From the NCBI RefSeq assembly GCF_037392515.1, contig NC_090295.1, positions 20,600,001 through 20,664,000 on the forward strand: a stretch of 64,000 nucleotides of DNA. The letters are read 5' to 3'. The position numbers and the translations under genes are program-made. Shown one piece after another: positions 10,739 through 22,989 of this stretch. The number at the start of each line of letters is the position of its first letter. The first letter of the stretch is position 1. The DNA is from Haliotis asinina (Eukaryota > Mollusca > Gastropoda > Lepetellida > Haliotidae). A model generated the notes under the pieces. That model had not been told where the DNA came from. It saw only the letters and a program-made list of their open reading frames with translations, and did not search any database.

Positions 10739-12251
10739 CTACGTGTTGGGAGAACTAAGAGACAACGTTTGTTCCAGGCTGATTATCTAAGAAATCCAGA
10801 GAAAGACCATTTCATACATATGGTAAAGGTGCTGGACCTGGCTCAAGAATATTAAAGATGTAGCAACATGCCACGCCTTATCGGTTATCAAGCAAAAAGT
10901 AATGGTAAAATTTATCTAAATCTTGAAGTCTTGCTTGTACAATTCAAGTCTAGCATGCAGATACAAATGTATCCAAGACTGCTAATACAAGTCAGGAATA
11001 TGTGGCAAGTCTACATCCCCACAGTTTCTGAAAATGAAAGTCTATAGGCTCTTTTTCGTCATATGCTTTTATTTTTCTTCTGTAAAATGTGTTTCAGTGG
11101 CTAGATGTTAGTCTATTTCAATTCTATCTGCAGTGGTTCGGATATCAAATCATGTGTATAAGTTGGGCCTTCGCCATGACTGTTGTAACGAAAAAGTGGT
11201 GAGAAAAACAAAACGTGTTTATTAATTATCATTATGTGAGCAATGTCGCAAATTACTTCTGGCTATATAGGTCATTGTTTCACAAACAATACGTTGGAAA
11301 TTTTTCCGCAATACAACGTGAGTGAGTAAGTGAGTTTAGTTTTACGCCGTACTCAACAATGTTCCAGCTATATGGCGGCGGTCTGTAAATAATCGAGTCT
11401 GGACCAGACAATCAAGAGCATGAGCATTGATCTGCGCACGTGATGCCGATGACGTGCCAACCAAGTCAGCGAGACTGGCCACCCGATCCTGTTAGTCGTC
11501 TCTTACCACGGCAGAATCGCCGTTTATGGCAAGCATGGGTTGCTAAAGACCTGTTCTACCCCGGACCTTAACGGGTGTGTCGCCAGGGCTGAATGGTATG
11601 TCATCAACAGCACTACACACAGAGTACTTTTAGACCCCATGGTCACAGATGTCATGTTTTTATTAATAAGAAATATGTAATAAATATCCTATTCCGGCTA
11701 AATGATACCAGGTGTTTGCCAAAAAGAGCGTGCATTCTTTGTGGTACCGATCACAAACACGCAAAAGCAAGTCAATGCTCACGATAAAACTGCGTGGTTG
11801 AACAGAGGTTGAACAGAGGTACGTTTTTTTTATTGATATTTGTTTTGATACATATACATGTAAATATACTTTATGTAATTTGTATAATACTTTATATATT
11901 TTGTATATATACTAAGTCTTTATATTTTGTAAATATATTTCACAGTAATGCGAACACAGATATTGTGTTGATGGGCCAAGATCAGTGTCTTTGATTCCAA
12001 CCCAAGACCACTAATTTCTGGCAGTATTAGCACAGTCAGTAGCTGAAATGGACACAGGACACCCTTGCTCCATGAACAACGTGAAAAAGAGAGAGCAAAG
12101 AAACAAAAACTTCAAACTTGGAAAATAAATCTGCATTGTCATTCCAGTCAAAATATATGGGTCGTTCGTTTCTAATGTGCTTCAGCCTCATGTCATTCAC
12201 AACAAATGTCTCTTCCCTTATCAAAGTGTTCACAGGGGTGCCCACTTCTGC
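10739..12251. other. Intergenic stretch
   Basis: AT-rich, with no coding exon recognised. It holds one antisense SINE B and, near 11,829-11,834, an AATAAA on the minus strand about 420 bases beyond the LPMO stop, which could be its polyadenylation signal. Confidence 0.4.
11318..11590 (-). repeat. SINE family B copy, nearly full length
   Basis: Antisense copy running from the reversed tail (GAGTGAGTAAGTGAG) through CTGGACCAGACAATC to the reversed head TCTACCCCGGACCTTAACGG. Confidence 0.85.
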
Positions 12252-12979
12252 TTAGTCACAAACACACGTGATCGTGGGGCAATTGTTAAGTGCACAGTTG
12301 ACACGACACCAGTTATCCATATCAGAATTCCCATGCCACGGCCCTGAGCCGCGACACTGACCGCTCCCAGCCACAGACGTTGGGTCATCCGTTTCACTTG
12401 TACCCGCGTCGGTACCGTCTTGGGCACCAGTTCCTTCCCCCGCGTCTGGCCTCGATTGTGCTTCAGCATCAGCTTTGGCTTTGGCTTCAGCATCAGCATC
12501 AGCATCAGCATCAGCATCAGCATCAGCATCAGCATCAGCGTCAGCATCAGCTATTGTCTGTGCAACTGCGTCAGTTCTTGCCTGTGCTTCAACTTTCGCC
12601 TGTGCTTCTGCGTCAGCTCTTGCCTGGATTTCAGCGTCAGCTTTTGCCTGTGCTTCTGCGTCAGCTTTTGCCTGTGTTTCAGCATTAACTCTTGCCTGCA
12701 CCTGTGCCTGTGCTTCAGAGGCAACTCTTGCTTTCTCTTCTTCTTGTGCTCTTTCTTCTTCTGTTGTCTTCGCTTCTGCGTTTGTCGGTGCTGCAATGGC
12801 TGCGTTCGCTCTTGCCAAAGATATGCTTGAGGCATGTAACAGAGCGGCGTCTGGCGCTATGTTTCCGACTACTCCCTCACAGCTGGGAAGTATGGCGATG
12901 TCAGCACAGTTCCAGAACTGTTCCTGGTCTCCAAGTCCCACTCCACAAACACCGTTGACAGAACAACCCCAGCTGTTTC
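12252..12979 (-). CDS. LPMO exon 4
   Basis: Starts after TTTGTAG, completes a Gly codon split with exon 3, and encodes NSWGCSVNGVCGVGLG, the end of the catalytic core, then the acidic Ala-rich linker and the Cys-rich tail up to TAA. The linker has mixed AEAQAKAD repeats followed by about ten AD pairs coded by a hexamer repeat. Confidence 0.9.
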
Positions 12980-15900
12980 CTACAAATATGTAATCATTTC
13001 GATCATTATGTATGTAATTCTATTAGTTAAATACATTTTGGAATGGGCATCAAGTGATCAAAGCTGAGAGAGGGAATACGCCGCTTTTATATCCCATCAA
13101 TATCAAGGCAGGGAACATCTAAAAAAATGCTTGACACATGTACCCATGTGATTAATCTAAGCGGGTTCTTCGACATGGCGCTTTGACCAATATTCAGTCC
13201 TACCGTTCCTGAGAACTACTCTTAGCTGGGGCTGGCAAAATTGATCGTTAATCGGGCACATCGTCGATACGAAAAATATTACTGATTATCAATATGAAAA
13301 CTTTGTCATCGATTATATGTTGCATTAACGTTTGTGATATATTTCGTTTTTTAGTGACTCACACAATATCCAAAGCTAGGTCTTCGTTCATAGAGTGCTT
13401 CTAAATTATGTTCGGCGATTCTAAGCCACTGATAATGTATGGGAGTGACGATCCATGCTAAAATCGCTTTGCAGAACGGGACAGTGGAACAATGAGAATT
13501 ACTAACTTCATTGTCAAACTCATGAACTTGCTCGCCCCATGATATTGTTTTCTACTCTCACCTGCGTTGTATATGAACTGCAGCACGCATTGTGTACATG
13601 TCATTCCGGGAGGTAACACCAACTTCAACTTGTAGCGCCCCCTGGACATGGCGACCGGGGGTCGGTATCGTGTGCCGATAGTCTTCCCCTGCTCTGTCTC
13701 GATGGTCAGCAGGTGCTGGTCCAGGCACTCCTGCGTCACGGGGCGAGTGTAGTCGTTGTTTACGCATAAACGGAACTCGAAGTAACCCTGGGAAAAAGGT
13801 CAAGATGTACTTGCGTACAGACAGGGTGGTTCAGCTCCGAAGCATAAATGAGAAAAAATGTTTCATGTAGGTTTACGACTTTGACGAACAATGAATGTCA
13901 CCGTCTGCATGACCTTGAGATTTGATCCTACGATCATCGGATCCGGTCACACCCAAGGGTCGAAACTTATGTCTGGGAATTGCTGTATCTTAAGCAACAA
14001 GTTCAAACTATCTACGTTGTACTGTCAATTGTAGGCTGATACCGTCCCTACGAAAATCGCCTGAATAGACAAATGTCAAGAACAAACGAAGCGCTTGTCA
14101 GAGTGTTATAACACAGTTTGAACACAGTTTGAAATTAGGATCCGCTCCAAAGTGACGTGCCGCGATCGGTAATAAAAGGTACACATTCTTAGATTGGATC
14201 TGAGAGCGGTGTGAAAATATCAGCCTTTCATTCGTTCACTCTTTGAAAATCCCCTGTTTCCTACAAGACGTATCTCTCACCTTATGGTAAGCCCTGATCC
14301 AGACGGCAATGTCCATGGTCCGGGATTCAGCCGTGTAACACCCGGAGACAATACCCTGGGAATATACTCCGGGGTACTGGTGGGGGTAGTTGGCCACTGG
14401 ACGGGGGTCATAAGGGTCACCACACACGCCACATTTACCTCCGTTCTTACCATGCTGGACCTGTGAGGAGGACATAATAGACACAGAACAGTTTAAAAAT
14501 GAACTATGTTAAACGGAGACCATTGAATCATTCTTCAGATCCTCTTGTTTGTGGGACGTTGTGGTAGCCTAGTGGTTTGAACTGTTCGCTCGTCACGCCA
14601 AAGATCCAGATTCGATTCCCAACATGGTTACAATGTGTGAAGCCCATTTGTGGTGTCCCCAAAAATTGCTAGCGGCGAAAGACTCAACTCACTCGCTCAC
14701 CAGTGTTCTTTGTTTTGCTCAATAAGATTCCAGCAAATCACAGCAACCGTGATGATCCGGGCAGCAAGCCATGCTTATCGTAAGAGACGACTAACGGTAT
14801 CCGGTGACTTGACTGATGCTTGTCATTGTATTCTTATTATGTAGATTGATGCTCATTATAACAATCACCAGCTCAAATATATACATATTGCCGTCCTACA
14901 GCGGGAAAGTTGCTGAGTGCAACCAAGAAGGAAACAAAGCGTATGGAGGAGGACGAGACAAGCCGGTGACTAATATCCTTGACGTCTGTTGGTTTTACGA
15001 TGGGACGTAGTTGACGAAGCAACTGGCCTTGGCCAATCTGTTTGCGTTGCTTTATATCACAAGTAATCATGGAAGACTTTCCTTAATGATTAAACGTACA
15101 AGTGGTGTTTTCTGTACATGACACCTTACATTTCTTTCAAAGAATGAAACTGTTTTATTGCGGGAACAATTATTTGGAAGAATCTAGGCGGAATATCAAA
15201 GATAACATTTTACCGATTTTGACATCGACTGTAATGTGTTCACAAATGTACGGGTCTTTGAAACATATGTTCTTCAATGGTTACATAGTTTAGTGAAATT
15301 AATAAATTGCTTCCATAGTCAAATTTTCTGGCTATGTTGTTTTTGTATATTGGTCGGACGTTTTTAGTTTAAAACACATGTTCTGTCACTTTTGATTAAG
15401 CATTTGTTCCTCAAATTGTTTTGGCGTTATGGGAATGTTTTCAGTCGAGGATAGAAAATGGGTTTTGAAAACTAACAATAATACTTTCATAGCAATTATG
15501 ACAACAATAATACGAAAAATGACTTTGCTCAAATACAGCAAATAAGACATTTTAAAAAATAAAAGCTGTTTGAGTATTCTTTTTTTTCGAATAAAACGCA
15601 AAAATGCATAGAACAGAAAGAGTGAGTGTGTTGGGTCTTTTACGTCACTTTTAACAACAATCCAGCGATATCACGGCGGAGGACACCAGAAATAGTGTTC
15701 ACACTGTTTTAAAAGCGGCAAAAATATAATTTGTAGCAGTGTGTCATATTACTTTAATTCATTTTCTATTGATATTATCTCGTCGATCAGGCACCGAATG
15801 CCTTAAAGAACGCATAAAAACACTAATCAGGTATTCTGATCGAGACGTTTTTTTTCACTGCCAGAGGGAGTTCAACTTCCTGCTGACGCTGACTGGTGCT

Positions 15901-18078
15901 CCCGTTATGCCCGAAGGGGGGTGCGGTAATTTATAACCTAATTGGTTGATTAAATCGCGTACTACACGACTCCAATCCTTTCACCCTGATCGCAAGATGC
16001 GTATCTGTATTTTTCAGGATTGCCAACGTCAAGGGAATAACTTAGCATGGGATGTATTGTTTTCTATTTTCTATTTACCTCCCCCCCTCTCTCTCTCTCT
16101 TTCTCTCTCTCTGAGTGTGTGTGTGTGTGTGTGTGTGTGTGTTGTGTGTGTGTGGATGAATAATTATACAGTGTTGACATTATATGACCTCGTTAATCCT
16201 AATCCGATTGAGTTTGAGGTTAGTTTTACATCGCCCTCAGCAATGTTCAAGGTATACATATGACAGGATTCCTTTCCAAAACCATGTCGTTAAAGACGAC
16301 TAACGGGATCGGGTGGTTGACAACAAATAACAAAAAGCATTTGTTATTGGCTTTTGTGTGGAGTTATACAACAAATAACAAACAATCATTCGAAATTTGT
16401 CTGTGAAATAAAATCCTAGTTATAACATACACAAGCACAAAAGTTAAGAACCACCCACTATTTTTGTGTTCTGCTACTTTGGATACTCAATGGTAGCTAT
16501 CATAACGAGATCTATGACTGTCATTGACATCATTGGTTTGACTATGTTTGGCTACTAAACGGGCAATGACGCTCTGATGACAACCCATTTGCCCGGCAAT
16601 GGCCTTGCTTGACATACCGACATTTTTCATGCCTATAACTTGCCATCTCTAAGCGGTAGTTAACTTTCTCCTCACCATGACTGATTTCTAACGCTAAAGT
16701 GAAAGGAGAATCTCACAACAGACCGGTGAAACCAAGTGTGTGAAACTTGATTTTTAAGATTCAGATGGTAGGGAAATGGAGTTGCACGCGCTGAACGTTT
16801 TCCTTGTCATATCTGGACAATCTTAGCTTCAAGAATCTATGAAAGGCCAATTCAGTCATAAACATTTATAGTTTGTATTTCTGATCTTCAGTCGTGAAAT
16901 CAAGGCACTATGAAAATAGTGGCGCTTAAGGTTTGTGCATGTGTATATATGGCTGGACCTGCTGATATCTTCCCGTTCAAAAGAATGTATCCACTTGAAA
17001 ACTGATCTTTCCCAAATGATGTCAGAACAATACTATCTGTTACTAGCCGAAACTGGACCAGCGAAGTAACCATTTTGTTTTGTTTTTTTCTTTTGGTTTC
17101 TTTATATTTTTTTCTGTTTCACTTTAGACACCATTAAACATGAATACACTGAAACTTTGTAAGCTGTCTAAACCGGCACTCATCGGGACTGAAGAAATAG
17201 TCCGGTTTAGACAACGTTCTGGATTGTAGAGCTGGTGATAAATGTAGAAGCCAGGAACTGAGACTTTATGCTGGTGTTGACAACTTGCCGGATTGGACAG
17301 ATGTCGGTTATGGCAGCTTCCACTGTAATTGTGTTTTGTACCGTTTTGTTAAACATGTACAGCATTTTTGCTGATGCTGAGATTGTAACTGAATTGTCTC
17401 AACTGTGTGTGAGAGAAAAGCCCAATGCGACACAGGTCTAACACGTTTATTATTTCACTGAAGGAATCCACCAAGGGAATTATGATCCGAACCCATGACT
17501 GGCACCCTTATGTGACGTAACTCTACACACTGAACTGTGGAAGATGGCTGGGTAGCTTTATAGTAAGCTATAGTAAGCGTTCGTCCCCACGCCCCAAGTC
17601 CTGTTTTCGATTCCCCACATAAGTACAATGACGGAAGACCATATCTGGTGTGTTTGTGTCATATTGCTAAAACCGGAGTAAAATTCAACTCACTCGAACC
17701 ACACCTTTATCAAGATCGTAGATGGTCAACAGGTGATAAAACACATCAAAATATACATTTATCACACCCAAAAAGAGCATATGATTTTATATGCTTCTGC
17801 ATAAGGAGATGGATTTCGGAGGATGAAAAAAGTTTGAGGATCAGGAATTCTTAAATTCTTACCCCCATTCCACCGCAGTTGAGGGCAAAGTCGTCAGGGT
17901 TCTTCCTGGCTAATCCCGTCTTGTCCATCCCCCTGTGCCTCCAGATGGAGGAACGCTGAGGAGGATCATACAGGATCACGTGACCGAGAGCCCCAACACA
18001 CGTTGCAAACAGCAAAGACGTCTTCAAGAACAACATCATCGACGTATCCTCAAAACCGATTCTTCTGTACTCCTGCAA
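12252..18078 (-). CDS. Secreted AA15-family lytic polysaccharide monooxygenase, four exons
   Basis: Copper-dependent oxidase expected to cleave chitin or cellulose chains outside the cell (auxiliary activity family 15, common in molluscs and insects). The exons join in phase to 449 residues, or 436 from the second Met. Signal peptide MMLFLKTSLLFATCVGALG is followed directly by His, the N-terminal His of the copper brace. The core then has DPPQRSSIWR, NCGG, GGKCGVCGDPY, the second brace His in AYHKGYFEFRLC, and NSWGCSVNG...QEQFWNCADI. A linker of about 120 residues, Ala-rich and with an AD repeat, separates the core from a Cys-rich end (CRGSGPWHGN...WCRVNC...CVCD) of the kind found on invertebrate chitin-active proteins. 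Substrate is inferred, not shown. Confidence 0.92.
12479..12552. repeat. Hexanucleotide repeat (CAGCAT)n inside LPMO exon 4
   Basis: About twelve near-perfect hexamers, coding Ala-Asp pairs on the minus strand. Length changes in steps of six would keep the frame, so the linker length is probably polymorphic. Confidence 0.9.
13562..13787 (-). CDS. LPMO exon 3
   Basis: Follows a CCCAG acceptor and encodes GYFEFRLCVNNDYTRP to the split Gly codon after FIYNA, with a GTGAGA donor. It is the central beta-sandwich strand region of the AA15 core. The Tyr/Phe pair after the brace His is typical of the family. Confidence 0.92.
14238..14698. repeat. Arm 1 of an inverted duplication (LPMO exon 2, intron part and SINE)
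   Basis: Pairs with 19,262-19,747 on the opposite strand. The arm holds exon 2, about 40 bases beyond its donor, the upstream intron and the whole SINE at 14,556-14,700. Confidence 0.85.
14281..14460 (-). CDS. LPMO exon 2
   Basis: Sixty codons in phase 0 on both sides, with acceptor CTCACAG and donor GTGAGA. Encodes VQHGKNGGKCGVCGDPYD to AYHK, including two conserved Cys and the second copper-brace His. Confidence 0.93.
14556..14700 (+). repeat. SINE family A copy in LPMO intron 1
   Basis: A box GTAGCCTAGTGG and B box region AGATTCGATTCCC, with the end CTAGCGGCGAAAGACTCAACTCACTC. It is part of the inverted duplication. Confidence 0.85.
14760..14865 (+). repeat. SINE family B fragment
   Basis: Decayed middle part of family B: CCATGCTTATCGTAAGAG, then GACTGATGCTTGTCATTG and GTAGATTGATGCTCAT. 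Confidence 0.6.
15618..15705 (-). repeat. SINE family A fragment
   Basis: Antisense 3' half: GAGTGAGTGTG, CACTTTTAACAACAATCC, ATCACGGCGGAGGACACC. Confidence 0.65.
16080..16155. repeat. (CT)n(GT)n microsatellite
   Basis: C/T tract CCCCCCCTCTCTCTCTC followed by a run of about 14 GT dinucleotides, in LPMO intron 1. Confidence 0.95.
16428..16945 (-). mobile_element. Deleted Tc1/mariner-type transposon with TA target sites
   Basis: Imperfect inverted ends of about 40 bases (left CACAAGCACAAAAG, right end reading CACATGCACAAACC inverted) are flanked by TA on both sides, for an internal length of 514 bases. The minus strand keeps a piece of the transposase N-terminal helix-turn-helix, GMSSKAIAGQMGCHQSVI. 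The catalytic DDE part is absent, so it is non-autonomous. Confidence 0.75.
17545..17700 (+). repeat. SINE family A copy
   Basis: Degenerate copy: GGGTAGCTTTATAG, a short internal duplication around TATAGTAAGC, B box TTTTCGATTCCCC, end CGGAGTAAAATTCAACTCACTC. Confidence 0.7.
17863..18078 (-). CDS. LPMO exon 1 with signal peptide
   Basis: Encodes the signal peptide, the mature N-terminal His (GALG then HVILYDPPQRSSIWR) and NCGGMG, ending in phase 0 at a GTAAGA donor. Two starts are possible: Met1 (18,078) or Met14 (18,039). Met14 gives a normal 19-residue signal peptide and is preferred. Confidence 0.88.
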
Positions 18079-19256
18079 TGGGTATTCCGGGTGATCAGGC
18101 GAAGGACTCGCGGCTGTATTAACGGTGCAACGGAGCTTCCACTTCTAAAAGGAAATCTCCAAGGAAACCGTTTTCAGCCCGATTTCAGATGCAGCACCTC
18201 CAGAGATCTCACTCAAGTCAACTCTGTGGCCGTGCAACCCCGGACTGAGGCAGATCAACGGACACATACCCTGTCGTCGACGACGAATTAGGAAGCGACG
18301 ATGACTCTGCCATCCACTACATCGTTACCCAAAGGCACGACGGCAATATTGCCCCTTGGCGCTCGTGGGATAGGAGTGTCATGACTGAGAACGATTGTTA
18401 AGTCATTACCTAACCAACTTTCATAAAGCATATATGCGTTTGGGGCTGTTATACAAGTGTAGTCAGCCCCGAAAGGGAATAAGAGACATCAAACAGCAAT
18501 CCGACTGTAATCCCTCAGGCATGTGATGTGATTTCTCACCAGATGCGGAAGAATGATTCGATCGTGTAGGTGTTTTAATCTGATATATAAAAGCGATATG
18601 TGTATAAGATATTTTTGCATGCGAAATTGGATGTCTCGGAGAAAATCCCTTGGGCATAAAAAGTAATTTCAATCACAGAAGCCATCGTGTGAGCTTTGGT
18701 TTTGTTTCTTTCGTTCACATTTCTAAATTTTCGAAACGTTTTAACGCTAATTATTAAAAAAGGGCGTTAAATTTCGTCTCTTCCTTCCCTCCTTCCTTCC
18801 TTAAATACTTTGAGCGTGTGTGGTAAGGGGTGGGGTTGGGGGTTGGTGCAATTTGTATTATTTATAATCCCGGCAAGAGAAGACAGACGAAATTAAGTTA
18901 AGAGAACTGCCCCCGGCTCATCCGTGCTATAATGACAAGCATTGGTCTATATTGTGCACCCTGTATTGACCGGGTATCTTTGTCAGCTTCACTCCACCCC
19001 CAGTCATGTTGGGATGGTCAAGCTCGGGGTCGTGTTTGACCGTTAAGAAAATCTCTCACGGAATTCGCTGGTCCAGACTCAATCTGTACAAGTCTCCATC
19101 GTATGTATGGAATATTTCTTCGTTCCCGACTTAGGCGTCCAACAAACAAATGCTGCGGACTTTAGAGATTCTAACTGGATAGAGGGGCACTTGAAAACAT
19201 ATTGCGTCGTAAAAGATATGTATAGCTAGTGGCAATGATCCATGAAGTAATGGCAC

Positions 19257-19424
19257 AATATACAGTGACTGACTTTGGTTTTACGCCCCTTGTAGCAATA
19301 TTCCAGCAACATCACGACTGGAGGGGCGCCAGAAATGGGCTTCACACATTGTACCCATGTGGGGATTCGAAACCGGATCTTTGGCGTGACGAGCGAACAA
19401 TTCAAACCACTAGGCTACCACAAT
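19257..19424 (-). repeat. SINE family A copy in inverted arm 2
   Basis: Reverse counterpart of the SINE at 14,556. It is in the duplication, not an independent insertion, since the flanks match too. Confidence 0.8.
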
Positions 19425-19747
19425 GTCCCACAAACAAGGGTATCTGAAGAATGAATCGATGGTCTCGGTTTAACATAATTGATTTTTTAAACTGTTCAGT
19501 GTCTATTATGTCCTCCTCACAGGTCCAGCATGGTAAGAACGGAGGTAAATGTGGTATGCGTGGTGACCCTTATGACCCCCGTCCAGTGGCCAACTATCCC
19601 CACCAGTACCCTGGAGTATATTCCCAGGGTATTATCTCCGGGTGTTACACGGCTGAATCCCGGACCATAGATATTGCCGTCTGGATGAGGAGGGCTTACC
19701 ATAAGATGAAAACTACGCCTTGTTTGAAATAGGAGTATTTCAAGATG
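19262..19747. repeat. Arm 2 of the inverted duplication
   Basis: Opposite-strand copy of 14,238-14,698 with scattered differences. The arms are about 4.5 kb apart, with LPMO exon 1 between them. Confidence 0.85.
19523..19705 (+). pseudogene. Inverted pseudo-exon copy of LPMO exon 2
   Basis: Reads VQHGKNGGKCGMRGDPYD to AYHK with the acceptor CTCACAG kept. Three features mark it as non-functional in the LPMO. It lies in reverse orientation outside the gene. The conserved second Cys of CGVCGD is changed to Arg (CGMRGD). The donor GT is now AT. One extra Arg codon has been gained (VWMRRAYHK). The frame is still open through the copy. Confidence 0.85.
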
Positions 19748-19907
19748 GATCGAGTGATCCCATGTATAGCAGTTTCCAAACTTCAACAGAGTGAGTGAGG
19801 ATGGTTTGAATTACCTTAGGCAATATTCCATCCACATAGCTGCAAGGATGATCTTTATACATAGCTTTAAATCTCAATCCATTTCAAAGAGTTAATACTT
19901 TATTCCT

Positions 19908-20018
19908 CTGGTTCCCGATCCACAAAACGTTCGTAGCGCTACGACATTCGTAAGCTTATGATAAACTATAGTTACGACAGGTCGTAAAGTTAAGAACACT
20001 TTTTGGATCGGGACCCAG
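19908..20018. mobile_element. Small palindromic MITE-like element
   Basis: About 111 bases with imperfect inverted ends: CTGGTTCCCGATCCACAAAA at the left and, inverted, CTGGGTCCCGATCCAAAAAG at the right, plus an inner GTAGCGCTAC palindrome. No convincing target duplication is visible. Confidence 0.6.
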
Positions 20019-20129
20019 TATACGTAATGGCTTGCATGCAACACAACAGGGGAGTCTTAGGAAGAAGAGGTCCGTGTTATCTGTATGTTCCATATGGAGA
20101 CATTTGAAGACTTCCGAAGTCGGCTGTTA

Positions 20130-20275
20130 CAGGGTTCTATTTAATGCCGTTTTTGGCAGTATTAAAGAAATATCAATGACAGGGGAACCTGAATTTGGCT
20201 ACAGTCAGTGTGCCCATTTGGGTTAATCGAACCAGGTCGTTTGCCGTGACAAGCAAACACTTTAACCACTGGGCT
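20130..20275 (-). repeat. SINE family A copy
   Basis: Antisense: AATGCCGTTTTTGGCAGTATT at the 3' end, B box as GGTTAATCGAACC, A box region as CCACTGGGCTAAC. Confidence 0.65.
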
Positions 20276-20359
20276 AACCAGTGTTTAGGTGGTCAGCTTC
20301 AGGTGACCTGGCCTGCGGCTTCAACGAGCCCAAAACTGACTACCCTAAGTGTGGGCACT

Positions 20360-20555
20360 TAACTTTCATCATTTCCATAAGTTTGTAACTGATTATAAGC
20401 ATATTTCATCACCACATTTTTATGAGCTTATAACCTCATTTTCCAATGACATCAGCTCATTTTCACAAAATTATGAGCTCAGTTTCAAAAGATTGTAACT
20501 CATTTTCTCAAGATTATTACCTCGTTTTCAGAAAATCATTAATTCATGCAATGAC
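20360..20555. repeat. Degenerate minisatellite
   Basis: Six or so loose units of about 27 bases built on ATTATGAGCTCATTTTC-like words. Strongly decayed. Confidence 0.5.
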
Positions 20556-22989
20556 ATTATAAACTAAGCCTTTTACTGAACACTCTCGCACTTATGTTCG
20601 AAAATTCGCCAACATGTCAAAAGTATTTTTCGCAAACAGCACGAACAGTCGCAATTCAGTGTAGTTCAGCCAGATCATTTGAATTTAATTACCAAGGTGA
20701 AAAAGCCAGGATACAGACCTTATCTCTTAAACCATGTGTAACTCACAAAAATCGCTCATTTTACGTTATTTTATCCCAAATAATACAGGCCCCCGGCAAT
20801 AGAAGGTTTTAAATAGGATTTTCCCTGACTGCTTTGCATCTCAACAAACCCATTATCTGATGGGATCAAACTATCCCAGCCCATGGGCACCATATTAACA
20901 AGGTTACCCGTATCTTAGAGGCGCATAGGTTGTTGTGATTGTCGTTGAAATATTCACCTGCTTTATTACGATATAAAGGTAGCAATAAAATAAGTGATAA
21001 ATGGTGTTTTATTTCTTCGTGTTTAACTGTTCTCGCTTTTAAAAAATGACAACAATGTCTTAAATTAAATTCCCTTGTTGATCACGTACAGGCCAATCGA
21101 ATTGACATGTGATCCTTTTACAGCAAGAACAATGTGACAAAGGCAATGTCATCTCGCCTTTGGGAATTTAGAATTCTGAATTTTATATGTGTGAAATTGT
21201 AATCTCTTACTTAAAAGGGATAGCATGACTCTCGAATAATATTTCTTTCAACAAGAAATATATATTAAAGCATTTATGCATTTCGTAAAGCGGTATGGCT
21301 TTTCATTTTGCCCAAGCATTTAACAATGGTTGAAACTGATTAAGGTGATGGTACCTGCTTAGCCTCACGTACAGACCCTAGAAGTCTAGAAAATGTTTCT
21401 TTCACTATGAACTTTTTTTCAGTATAATAGTTGTAAGTATAGTACCTGCAACAAATTATTGTCATCTTCATGTACATCCACAGTCGAATAGGGAACATCT
21501 GTGTTAAAATTGGTCTTCAGCAACTCATGCATGTTTGTAGGCGGCGACTCGCGGGACGGGATCTTGATACGGTGACTGCATAACCTCATTTGGCCTAAAA
21601 ATGCACAATACGTGAAATATAATCAATTTATAATGTTGTAAAGACGTCGAAAGTGGCCATTTCCGAGTTGAGGAGAAAGACGGGTCAAGAAGTGATTCAA
21701 ATGTAAAGAAAATACAACACTTCATGACCAAAATATATGGGTCATAATCCATGACTATTCAGCTTATAGGAAGAATCGATTTCATAAACATTTACTACTT
21801 GGAAATATCAAAATCTTTGAAAGTTTAGGACTCACTGTCCACCGGGATCGATTGTCTATCGTGGCGACCAACTTCCGGTTGAGCATGGACAGGACGTACT
21901 CCTATGTCTTATCTGTTCATCTCATGTCCTGTTTCTTTTTCAATGTATTGCATATACATACAACATTGGCTTCGTGTACGTTTAGTATGTATACTCGTTG
22001 ATGTATCTTGTTTCTTACAATTCACCTGACGAAGGGTCAAGGAATAGCCAAGACTATAAAGAAGTTGTCATTGATAATATTTACTTCATGCTTATAAATA
22101 TATTTTCCACGAATCATTGATAACAGCTACAACCCGGTTAGACTCATGTTCACACTGACCATTGTTTGACCGTCTGACCCTCATCACAAAGAAAAAATTA
22201 TTTATGCTTCCTCACAGTATATTTATTCATGTAGAACGAGCTACCTGGGTACATGCTAAACAAACATAAGTTTATTACACCCTACCGAGCAAAAGAAAAT
22301 ACCAACGTCATCAGAACGTCACACGACTGGGTATTATCGCCAAAACAACGAAAGCTTGTGTACAAAAAACGCAACCACGAAGTGTGTTTCATACAGTACC
22401 ATCTAATATACTTCCTCCTGTTGGTTCAGTTTCAGTCAGCGCCAACCATGAGTGTAAATACTTTGCCCGGCAGTTTACGTTCGTCAAGTTATTTGTTCGA
22501 GATGTAGGTCACATTTATCGCTACAGCTGTGTGTGATATCGCAGGGGCAGACTTTATACCAGGTATGTTGCGAGACATTTAAACACTAAATGCGAGATAT
22601 TCTATATGGTTTTGCTTATCTCTATGATTGTCATTCCTGTCCTTTCCTGACTGCCTTTCTGATCGGCATAGATTCGACCTTCACAGGAACACCAACGTGA
22701 AACATAGCACGAATATCGTTTGTTAGGACAGGTCATGACGATGCATATCTATGTTTTCGTGATATCATTTGCCAATCCCGTTCTGTGATAGGAGTCAATG
22801 GGTGTGTTGTGTGTCCTTTACGAAACCTTTACGTAATGCAATTATAAAACTGTTGATTATGACTTTCGCAACTGTCCTCATGGGATAGCCTGGTCCTCAA
22901 TGGAAGCCAGTGAATTTGGAAAATAGACTCTGTAACATAACATAATCCTGACGTGTTATTAATAATAAAATGACCGTGGTGTGCATTTG

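Larger units (their letters stand above)
14461..17862 (-). other. LPMO intron 1
   Basis: A 3.4-kb intron filled with SINE pieces, a CT/GT microsatellite and a Tc1/mariner relic. No coding exon was recognised inside. Confidence 0.75.

Noticed and set aside
12380-12993. Plus-strand open frames over the LPMO exon 4
   Set aside because: They are antisense shadows of the Ala/Asp-rich linker. The minus-strand frame continues a conserved enzyme core in phase.
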